From Cryptomeria japonica (lineage: Eukaryota > Streptophyta > Pinopsida > Cupressales > Cupressaceae), in the NCBI RefSeq assembly GCF_030272615.1, contig NC_081406.1, positions 267,786,520 to 267,850,519 of the forward strand: a DNA stretch of 64,000 bases. The letters are read 5' to 3'. Both the position numbers and the translations under genes were made by a program. The notes beneath the pieces were generated by a model. That model was not told the origin of the DNA. It worked only from the letters and a program-made list of their open reading frames with translations, and did not search any database. Of this stretch, positions 21,607 to 30,667 are shown in pieces; position 1 is the first letter of the stretch; each line of letters opens with the position of its first letter.

Positions 21607-21702
21607 CAAGTTGGAAACATCTTCACCAAGCCACTGCCTAAATACAATGATGAATATCTGAGACATAAATTGGGTGTTCTTCCACCTTCTTCTAGTACTT
21701 AA
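21607..21702 (+). pseudogene. Copia-C pol C-terminal end
   Basis: Thirty-one codons then TAA at 21700-21702: Q-V-G-N-I-F-T-K-P-L-P, then Y-L-R-H-K-L-G-V-L-P-P-S. The F-T-K-P-L-P and R-x-K-L-G-V motifs are the conserved end of copia RNase H. Everything upstream is replaced by Copia-B. Confidence 0.88.
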
Positions 21703-22035
21703 AATCATTCTTATGAAGTCTATGGTTTAGGGGGAGTATATTTCTTTACAATTCTTATCCTTGAACCTCATGTTTGTCTCAGGGGGAGTTCTGAAATTTT
21801 TGTGAGTAGTATTGATGCTTCTTTTTATATTGTAATAATGGTTCATCTAGTAAAATCTATAGATGAGAGTGATGAAAATTTATTCATGCTGCTATCAGAA
21901 GTTGCATGACAGTCCCCAAAGTGATGAAAAGTATTCATGTTTCTCTTAGAAGTCACATGACAGTCTATTGTAGGTCCCTTTGCCATTGTTGTCAAAGGGG
22001 AAGAAAGAGATGTTTGTATGTGTTGACATCAATTC

Positions 22036-22048
22036 CAATGGGGGATAT
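22036..22048 (+). other. Copia-C polypurine tract
   Basis: CAATGGGGGATAT immediately before TGTTGGCATTATTG, the LTR start. An earlier purine run (TCAAAGGGGAAGAAAG, 21992-22007) may be a second copy of the signal, as in Copia-E. Confidence 0.7.
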
Positions 22049-24295
22049 TGTTGGCATTATTGTCATTGATGTCAATAAGTTGCAGAGAAACCAAGTTTGC
22101 AGAGTGATTAGGGTTGTACATTGATCAGGGTTGTGAAGATATCAAAGGTTAGACAAAATGTAGATGTGTCATGACCAAAAATTGAAAGTTCCATTCATTG
22201 CTATGTTCCATCCATTTTTGTTCTTTGTTATTTCCCTTAAGCCTAGGGTTTAGGGTTTATTTATTTTAACCTAGACTTTGTTAAAAACCCTTCAATCTAT
22301 TATATTTTTTAGTTACCTTTTTGACTTATGCTGAGAGTCATCCAACCGTTGTGTGGGGCCATTCCTTTTTCCTAGGCATTAATCTCCTTGGTCAATCTTT
22401 TTTTATTTTCCAAAGTCCTAGCACCTTATTTTTTATTTCCCAGCGGGCGGGCCACTTTTCCTCTGCATATTAATGTTCCACCTAAATATTATTGTCCTAA
22501 GGCAACGGAAATAGGTTATATCCTAGGCTACTAAAAGTACACAATTCTGCACATGGGTTAATCAGATGGCTATGTCTTAATTGCATAAAAAAGGTGCTCA
22601 GTGGTTATTCTCTTAAAGTTTACAGTCACTGCAATAGGGAAGATAAATTCTGAATAGATCTTATGGTCCCCACATTCCCACAATCAAAAGTTGCAGGGAT
22701 GTTTATCACTATGGCATCACGCGATGCTTCCACATGTCCATGTTGAGCAATCAAAGTAGAAGGTGGGGCCGCATAGATTAGTTGTAAGGAAGGACTAACA
22801 TGGAGCTTTCTGATTGGCTGAGAGTGAGGTCTTTTGCATACACAGAGGCCAAAATTAGTTTGACTAATGTAGATGTTTGATTTGCCGACCGTGAGGCAGA
22901 TCTATGATGGAGATTTAAACTTGTTTTAAATTGTTTCGCTTCGTTTCTTTGTAGCAGTTCAGACCTGAAATGGTAAATGATAAATTAAATGTCATGGATG
23001 CATGCTAATAGATGCAAAGGCTTATGTGGTTATTGACCGACATTGACTGAGTAATGTGGATGCAAAAAATGAAGATAGGTGGCTACCAAGTGGATGAAAA
23101 TGAGATCTGATATGCAGAGGTCAGTTGTTATAGGGGTGAAGTTTGATTCAATGAGGTGGTTGTCGATCCTTGGAGGGTAGGTCAAAAGAGCATGAAGAAC
23201 ACATTAATGGTGGATCTTTTGTAGGTGTTTGGATCAGATTCATTGGGCAGATTAATTTTACTAAAGATAGCAATCTAATGCAGAAGGTGAACTGTACAGA
23301 GACCAAAAAGAAGAAAAGACAGAAGAGTCATTTAATGCATGTGCTCAATCCAAGAAGGAAAATCAAATCTGATTCATGCCAGGACAAGATTAAATCACTC
23401 CAAGTGGAATAAAACAAATTCCTTGATGCAAAGTTGTTAATACAGGGCAGTTAATGTGATTCGACTAAAGTAGCTGAGCCTATTGAGATAGAGTGAAAAA
23501 AGGGGGGGGAGAAAAACTACACTAGTTGATAATAGTTGTTGTGTGAAGTGAGAAAAGTGTAGTAGTCAAGTGAAAAAGGAAGAAAAATATGTGAATAGAG
23601 ATAGAGAGAAGCAACAAAGTTCAGTTATCAGAGTGCAGAAAGCCAAGACAACAAGAATCAGCAAGGTGCTGAGTCAAGGCAAAAAGGTACATGAGGGAAT
23701 TGATTAGAGTAGAAGATAGATAGAGAACCTAGATCAAAAAGAGATGGAGAGGAAAGATTAGAGAGAGTTACTAATAGAAATAAAAAACACAGTTGAAGAA
23801 AAGAAGAATAGAATGAAGTGTAGATAGCAGAGAGAGAAAGGAAAGATAGAAGAAAACAAGTAAGGTGCTACAAAACTTCATTTGTAGTGAGGTACCTAAT
23901 TTGTATTTGAATTTATACTTATTGTAAACTTTGATTGGGTGCTCAGAGTAGGGGTGGGTCATCCTTTGAGTTGTAATTTATAAAAGTAGGGGTTGGTGCT
24001 CAAAATATTAGGGGTTGGTGCCCTAAAACTCTTTGTAACTGTTATTCATTGTGAGGCTAGACTGGAGCAGTAGAATCCAACAACTATTCTCACTGAGATT
24101 TTTCCCACATTGGGTTTTCCTTGTACATCTGGTGCTATGTGATGTTCCTCTTATGTGTGTGAGCTTGTATGTTTGATACCTCTACTCATTTCTTCATGAT
24201 TATTGTTATAAATGCTTATATTCTTTAGAAGGTAAAAAAAATTATTTATCACCACTGATTCATCCCCCCTCTTAGCGGTTCATTGTCTTTCTTCA
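22049..24295 (+). repeat. Copia-C 3' LTR, about 2.25 kb
   Basis: Starts TGTTGGCATTATTGTCATTG. Near its end it carries TTTTTCCCACATTGGG (24102) and GATTCATCCCCCCTCTTAG (24262), the plus-strand forms of blocks seen in the minus-strand copia LTRs. A TATA-like TTATAAAAG lies near 23979. It has no GTTARRGGATT array. Bases 23460-23880 are strongly purine-rich on the plus strand. The right edge is inferred from the restart of Gypsy-B coding sequence. Confidence 0.72.
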
Positions 24296-24500
24296 TTTGA
24301 ATGCACTAATAATGTGGCAAACTATGATGCATTACTTCTAGGGCTTGATCTTTCCATAAAACTTGGAATCAAAATGCTAACGGTTTGGGGTGGTTCCTAG
24401 CTAGTAGTGTCTCAGATCAAAGAAAAATACTCTTCAAAAATAAGAGTCTTAAATAGTGTAAATGTGATGTGTGGGATTCTATTGAAATGTTTTATGCTTT
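24296..24500 (+). pseudogene. Gypsy-B upstream RNase H domain, truncated
   Basis: F-E-C-T-N-N-V-A-N-Y-D-A-L-L-L-G-L, then V-W-G-G-S and L-V-V-S-Q-I, aligns with the E- and D-containing centre of the second RNase H domain seen whole in Gypsy-C (43707-44200) and Gypsy-D (55385-55780). The first catalytic Asp region lies left of the Copia-C junction and is missing; a stop follows G-G-S. It sits upstream of RT, not downstream. Confidence 0.75.
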
Positions 24501-26350
24501 CTCCATTGGATGGATAAAAAGGTCAAAGAATATAATGGATGAATTTTTAGCTAATGTTTCTTTGAATAGTAATTATATTATCCTTGCTGGAATTTCAAAG
24601 GTGGAGGTGAAGACCAAGCCATTTGTCCTTGACAATATTTGTAGCTAGAAAGTGTTTGATGATGACAATGATTTACTCTAGTTTTTGCATTGTATAGATG
24701 AGTATGAGAGTCAAGAGATTGACTTCAATACTTTTGTTGAGATAGTTGATGGAAAGCAAATAATATTTGGGAATGAAATTGTTCAATTGAAGTTAAACAC
24801 GATCCTGAAAGGTCTTGTAGCATTAGAGAGAGTATCTGATGGGAATGATAATAGTGCCATGAAACCTACTGCAATGAATGTGGATGACTTAGAAGAAATA
24901 AACTTAGGGACTGAGTCATTGATCGAGAAGGTATACATTGGCAAGAAGATTAGCCTGCAGATGAGAACAATGTTGATAGCCCTACTAAGAAAAAATAAAC
25001 ATGTATTTTCTTGGTCAAATGATGATATAAAGTATTACAAAGAGGACCTATTCTAACATGAAATACCATTGGATCCCAATTCCCAACCTTTTAGATAGAA
25101 GCAGAGGCCAATAAATCTAGTGCTCAGGCCTAAAATGCAAGAAGAGCTAATGAAACTCAGAGAAAGGGGAATAATAAAACCAATTAGACACTCTTCTTAG
25201 GTATATAATCTAGTTCCAGTAAGGAAAAAAATGGTGATATAAGGTTATATGTGGACTTCAGGAACTCAAATATATCATCCCTCAAAGATAACTATCTACT
25301 CCCAAACATGGAAGCCATGTTGCAGAAGGTAACTATCTGTGAGCTGCTCTCCATGATGGATAGATTTTTAGGTTACAATTAGGTCAAAGTGAAGAAGTCA
25401 AAGTAGTATAAGATAAAGTTTACTACACCATGGGGGACATAGGTTTATGTAAGGATTCCATTCGGGTTGACCATTGTTGGAGCTACATTTCAAAGAGCCA
25501 TGGATGTGGCATTCTTAGACTTGATTGATATCATCATGGTAGTTTACTAGGATGATTTAACAACATTCTCGAAGAGTGAAGAAGACCATTGTTTTCACCT
25601 TGAAAAGGTATTTATTAGGGCCCTAGAGTTTGGAATTTCATTAAATCCTAAGAAACGTAACTTTGTTTTCACTGAAGGTAAGATTTTGGGCCATATTGTG
25701 TCTAAGGATAGATTCAGGATATATCTTGAGAGAGTGGTAGCCATAGATAGAGTGCCTATCCCTAAAACAGTCAAATCCATATAGTCATTTTTTGGTCAAA
25801 TAAACTTTGTAAGGAGATTTATTCCCAACTTTGCCAAAATTGTGAAACCTACCTCTAAGATGATAAAAAAGGGGGCTAAGATTGAGTGGACTGTTGAAGT
25901 CTTGAGTGCCTTTCTAGCCATTAAGAAAGATATTAAAGAAGCACATGTGTTGAAATATCTTGATTTTAGTAACCTTTCTATATTTTCTCATTTGCTTCAT
26001 TTCATATAGTAGCAGTTATGATGCTTTAGAAGAATGATGAAGGATATGAACAACCCATACCTTTCTATAATAAATCTCTTCAAGCAGTTGAGATAAAGTA
26101 TGATATGATGAAAAAATAGGCTTATGCACTGGTTAAGGCCATCAAGAATTTCAATCCTTACCTTGTAGGAGTTAAGGTCGTAGCTTATGTGCCTAGCGTT
26201 GCAGTCAAAGATATTTTTGTTAATTCGGAAGTAACAGGTAGAAGGCATAGATGGATCAATAAGGTTCAAGAATTCAACATAGATATTGAGATCACCAAAT
26301 TAGTAAGAGGATAGGGCTTAGCGAAACTAATGGCACAGGGAAATTTGGAA
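24501..26350 (+). pseudogene. Gypsy-B linker, reverse transcriptase and RNase H
   Basis: The linker is open at 24685-25056 (K-H-V-F-S-W-S-N-D-D-I). RT follows at about 25070-25980: R-P-K-M-Q-E-E-L, G-I-I-K-P-I-R-H-S-S, V-D-F-R-N, L-S-M-M-D, I-P-F-G-L-T. The Y-x-D-D active site at about 25546-25560 has a TAG in place of x. There is a one-base shift near 25230 in an A run. RNase H follows to 26350, ending I-T-K-L-V-R-G-Q-G-L-A-K-L-M in a shifted frame. Stops are nearly all TAG or TAA at likely CAG/CAA/TGG positions. Confidence 0.85.
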
Positions 26351-26363
26351 ACTACTCAGGTAA

Positions 26364-26924
26364 ATGCCTTATCTGCTTCAAACAATAAAATATGCATCTT
26401 GCAACATACTTCATGGTATACCAAGATCTTGTTTTTTTCTAAAACACATGAGGTGCCCTAAAGACCTGTTAGATTCCCAAAGAAGAACCTTGAAATTACA
26501 AGCTCAAAAATATATTTTTATTTCTAGAGATTTATACTATAGAGATGGGGATGGTTTTCTATTTTTATGTGTTAATGAGCATCAAGCTCAAGTGATACTA
26601 AAACAAATGCATTCAAGGGTATGTGGAGGTCACTTCGTTGTGAAGACTACTACCCACAAGGTGTTAAGGTTTGGATATTTTTGGCCCACATTGTATAAAG
26701 ATACCCATCAACATGTTGGAAGGTGTGAGCCTTGTCAAAAATTCTCTAGTAAGTTGAAGTAATCAGGTGCGCTACCTCTCAGGCCTATGCAGGTTGAAGC
26801 CCCTTTCCATTAGTGGGGTATTGATTTCATTGGAGAAATGACAGAGAGGTATAGTGGAGGACACAAGTGGATTCTTGTTGCCACTTACTATTTCATAAAG
26901 TGGGTAGAGGCTATCCCAACAAGG
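26364..26924 (+). pseudogene. Gypsy-B integrase, N-terminal part
   Basis: The open part, 26364-26762, contains the zinc site H-S-R-V-C-G-G-H-F and C-E-P-C-Q. The core then starts with G-I-D-F-I-G-E-M (first catalytic Asp, about 26820) and G-G-H-K-W-I-L-V-A-T, K-W-V-E-A-I-P-T-R, ending at 26924 where the insertion interrupts it. The integrase resumes at 27873. Confidence 0.87.
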
Positions 26925-27872
26925 TAGGGTAAAAGTACAAAGCCATGTCACACTTTTATAAAGGTAATGGTCAATGTTGATTCAGCTTTTTAAATTAAAT
27001 TATAGAAAGTGAAATATATGTTTTGAATTTTGAAATGAGGTAAACTAATAAAATTTATATTCTTTTGTCTATTTTATGTTTGTAATTTTAACAAAAATCT
27101 AAAAATTTATTTGAATGTAGTTTTTTATAAAGTAAACACTATAATTTAGTTGTTGATAAAATGTGGAAATTGAAGTTACACAAGCCACCACACTTTATTT
27201 AGTAAAATTTCCCTATTTTTCTTCAAATTTTTTTGTGTATATGGATAACTTGAAACTTCAGTGCATGGATATATTTTTTACTATTTTTTTATAAATATAT
27301 ATTTTCAATAAATTTGAAAAGTTGCATGTGTTGAAATATAACTCTTTCCAATTCCTGCCACCTTTTTTCTTTATTATTTATCCAAATTAGAAAAGAATTA
27401 TATCATCTTGACATACATTCTTTTCTCTACTATATCCTTTTTTTTCAAAATTTTAGTATTTTTCCTTGACAGATAATCAACCTTATATTTTAGCTTTGGT
27501 GACCTAAATTCAATAAAAATAAAATATGAAATATAAAACTAATTAATATATTAAAAGATATATATTTTGGAAAATTCACTTATAGATCTATAAAAGGATA
27601 TTTTTATATTTAAAAAAAAAAAATTATTTATAAGAGTAGGAGTTGTTGAAACATCAAATTTTTTTTTGGTAATTAGACCCAAAGTGGTATAAAATATACG
27701 TTTAAAGTAGATATTTCCAATTGGAAAAGTTGTGAACCTTAAATAACTTAGCTACAGAAAATCTATATAGACCATATGTTTGACTAAAATTAATTTATAA
27801 TTAGAATTACTTAAATTCACTTGTGCTAATAAGTTGGCCTAAAATGTGACACAATTTTATGCTTTTACCTGA
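26925..27872. mobile_element. Non-autonomous DNA transposon with ~30-bp terminal inverted repeats
   Basis: About 948 bp of AT-rich non-coding DNA splits the Gypsy-B integrase between P-T-R and the A/Q-T-S-K block. The left end TAGGGTAAAAGTACAAAG continues with CCATGTCACACTTTT; the right end read on the minus strand is CAGGTAAAAGCATAAAA then TTGTGTCACATTTT. About 22 of 30 positions pair. TAGGG/CAGG termini are hAT-like. I see no clean target duplication (a 3-bp TAG on each side is weak). No transposase remnant. Confidence 0.75.
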
Positions 27873-28625
27873 TAGGCAACTAGTAAGGTTGTGATTGATT
27901 TTTTGACAAGCAACATCATCACTAGATTTGGGGCCCTAGTGAGATTGATAATGGACAATGCCATGTGTGTCAGATCTGAAGAGTTCACTATTTTGTGCAA
28001 ATGGTATGGCATAAGCATCTCTTATGCAACCCCATATCATCCACAGGGCAATGGACAAGCAGAATCTAGAAATAAGAGTCTTTTGAAGATTTTCAAAAGG
28101 ACCCTTGAGAAAAATAAGAAAGCATGGGATTCAAAATTCAAAACAACATTATGGGTCGATAGGATTACTGTCAAGAAAGATACAGGGAAGTCACAATTTG
28201 AGTTGGTCTATGGAGTACAAGTCAGATTGCTAGTGAATGACCTCCTGCCTGTGTACAATTTTATCCAAGAGAATGATTGGGATGTGCCTGAGCCAATGGA
28301 GAAGAGAATGAAGCAATTTCCAAAGCTTAATGAGATAAGGAATCAATCTCATAGTAGAAATATGAAGTTGCAACAGTAGATCAAGTATCTATTTGACAAA
28401 AGAACCTCAAAAAGAAAGTTTGACATAAATGATTTGGTTCTAGTTTGGAATGGTAGAGGTCAAGATAAAGCATATCATGGAAAATTTGAAGCTATGTGGC
28501 TTGGTCCTTATGTTGTTGTAGAGAAAAATGGAGAAGATTCATACTTCTTAGCTAGCATGAATAGAGAAATGTGGGAGCTATCAATGCATGGATAGTTCCT
28601 AAAGCATTTCTTTGCATAAACTCTT
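27873..28625 (+). pseudogene. Gypsy-B integrase, C-terminal part
   Basis: Resumes the integrase core after the insertion: S-K-V-V-I-D-F-L, second Asp in L-I-M-D-N-A-M, and catalytic Glu in N-G-Q-A-E-S-R-N (about 28055). It is open at 27891-28379, then continues after one TAG through V-L-V-W-N-G-R and W-L-G-P-Y-V-V (the GPY-type C-terminal motif, about 28500) to the end of pol near 28625. All three acidic residues are present. Confidence 0.87.
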
Positions 28626-30667
28626 TTCCATGCATAGTAGATTAGGATATGTATATTTGTAAATATTCCTTGTGTTTTTTGAGTTGGTCTATTCCCCAGA
28701 GAAATCTGGATTCTCTCTTTGATCCTAAGAATCAAACATCCCCAACTAGAGCTGTTGTTGGGAGTGTCACTTTTTGTTGTCGTTCATGCCCCTTTTTGTT
28801 CCTTAAAGTCCTTGGGTTTGGGGTTTTGCAGTCAGGACATGAGGGTTTGAGTTTTACCCTAGATAACCGTTGGCTCTATTATATTTTTCCATTGATTGGT
28901 TGCAGCAGGTTGCAATCCCTAAAGTTGTCGATGGTAGGGCTTATGTTATCAGGTTACTGGCCCCATGTCTTGGACCCAAAATCTTCAGTTGGTTTCCTCA
29001 TTGGGTATTTTAATTTTTTAAAGAAGTCTTTTGTTGTGGGCCTGCCATAAAATCCGAGTCCCCTAATGATCCTAGAGATCATGGCCCCATTACCCTTCAT
29101 TGGTGGCCACATGCTTAAAAAATTCACTTAACTATTGCCTTCGTGCACTCTAGCACTGCAGGATAGTGGGGTCACAGTTTGGAGCCTTTAAATTCTTACC
29201 CTGTAGGCCTCATCTTGTAGCTGTTTCGGTACCATGAGATATTAGGATGTCAAATTATAAAGGGTATTTCTTATCTCACATCCCTCTTTGGTCACAAGCT
29301 TTCAGGCTTCGAGATGGCGGGGTTAGTTACAAGGCAAGGGAATTCTTACCCCTCGATCCATGTAAGGAGAAGGAAATATGCCATGGGATAGCAGAATGTC
29401 GTGAGTGATAAAGGAACATATGGGACCTGTGGCTTGTTGGAAGATAATGAACAACAAAAGGTTGGCATTCTTTGTAGGATGGTGGGTGCCTTGGAAACAC
29501 AAAGAAGCCTTACCCCATAGGGGTACAATGAGCCAAAGATTTGACTGCAAGTTAACAGGGGCTAAAGTTAATCTTTTACCTTGCCACCCCACATGCTATA
29601 AAAATGGAGTGTAGAATGTTGTAGGTTAGCGGGTATAAGGGAGAAAATATTCCATGCTATCCCACACAGCTCAAGGAAAGAAATCTTTTACCAGATGAGC
29701 CTAGCGAGATGAATAAAATAAGGTATCTCCTATGGGATAGTGGGAAAGAGTTGAGGTATAAGGATGAGGTTACCCTGCAAGGGTAGAGGTAGTCAGTAAG
29801 AAGGAATGTGGGTTAGTGGGGTAAGTGTGTGGTGTCTGCCCCGCCATCTCGTGAGCAAGATGCAAAGAGGAAAATCATCATGCGAGGTAAAAAAGAAATA
29901 AAATTGATAGGGCCCCACTATCCCACAATCAGAGAAGCAATATAAAAGGGACCCCATGGGGTAGCAACAACATGAAGAGATAATGAATCCTCATTATCCC
30001 ACAGTCAGAGAAGCGATAGAAAAGTGACCCCACGGGGTAGCAACAACATGACGAGATAACGAATCCCTGCTATCCCACAACATGAAAAATATAGGATGAA
30101 GACCTTGCGGTCTAGAAAATGATAAAGGAATCGGATGGCCCCTCTACCCTACAAGAGGGATGAACTTACGAGAAAAAGGCAGAGTTTTATCAAAATTGAA
30201 ACTTTGAAGATTAGTATAATATCAAGGGTGGCTAAAAATAAATTAAGGGACGCCATGTCGGTGGTCAAAGTTGTCAAAGCATTATCTCAACCATCCATTT
30301 TTAGATCAATGGTGGAGTTTGAATTTTGGGCCACCAATCGACCGAAGCATGCACATATGGAGTAATGGAAGCCCTTCTATGAGCAATAAAAGAAAAATTC
30401 AAAGCATTATCATTCACCCTATGATCAAAGAGAAAGAATAGAGAAATTTTCAAGCATCCAGAGGTGACCTTAAGAATATTCCAAGCCAGAATTGCAATCA
30501 AAATAATGTAGAAAATAAGTTAGTTCTAAAATCTCTCTCTATACTTTTGATAGGAAGGTCGCAAGTGATTGTGGGGGGTTTTGCGAGAAAAATTGTAGTT
30601 TTTCTCTAGGAGTCTGGGTAAAATTTATTGTTTAAATTTTGAAGCTTCTCCTAATATTAAGTAGAAA
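28626..30667 (+). other. Gypsy-B non-coding spacer between pol and accessory frame
   Basis: No conserved coding signal on either strand. Short open frames (for example 28649-29050) lack any recognisable domain. Many TATCCCA / TGGGATA motifs recur between 29370 and 30080, and a tandem repeat of about 75 bp lies at 29914-30067. Confidence 0.6.
29914..30085 (+). repeat. Tandem repeat, period about 75 bp, two copies plus a partial
   Basis: Copy 1 starts CTATCCCACAATCAGAG (29917), copy 2 TTATCCCACAGTCAGAG (29993); both continue with GGGGTAGCAACAACATGA and GAGATAA. A third start, GCTATCCCACAACATG, is near 30068. Copies are about 88-90% alike by eye. Confidence 0.9.

Larger units (their letters stand above)
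21605..24295 (+). mobile_element. Copia-C: 3' tail and LTR of a plus-strand copia element
   Basis: Only the last codons of pol, the 3' untranslated region, polypurine tract and 3' LTR remain. Left edge is the Copia-B LTR end. Right edge is at TTCTTCA, after which Gypsy-B RNase H coding sequence starts at once, so Copia-C appears to have inserted into Gypsy-B. Confidence 0.8.

Noticed and set aside
28649-29592. Frames in the Gypsy-B spacer
   Set aside because: No domain, no conservation of frame with pol or the accessory ORF.
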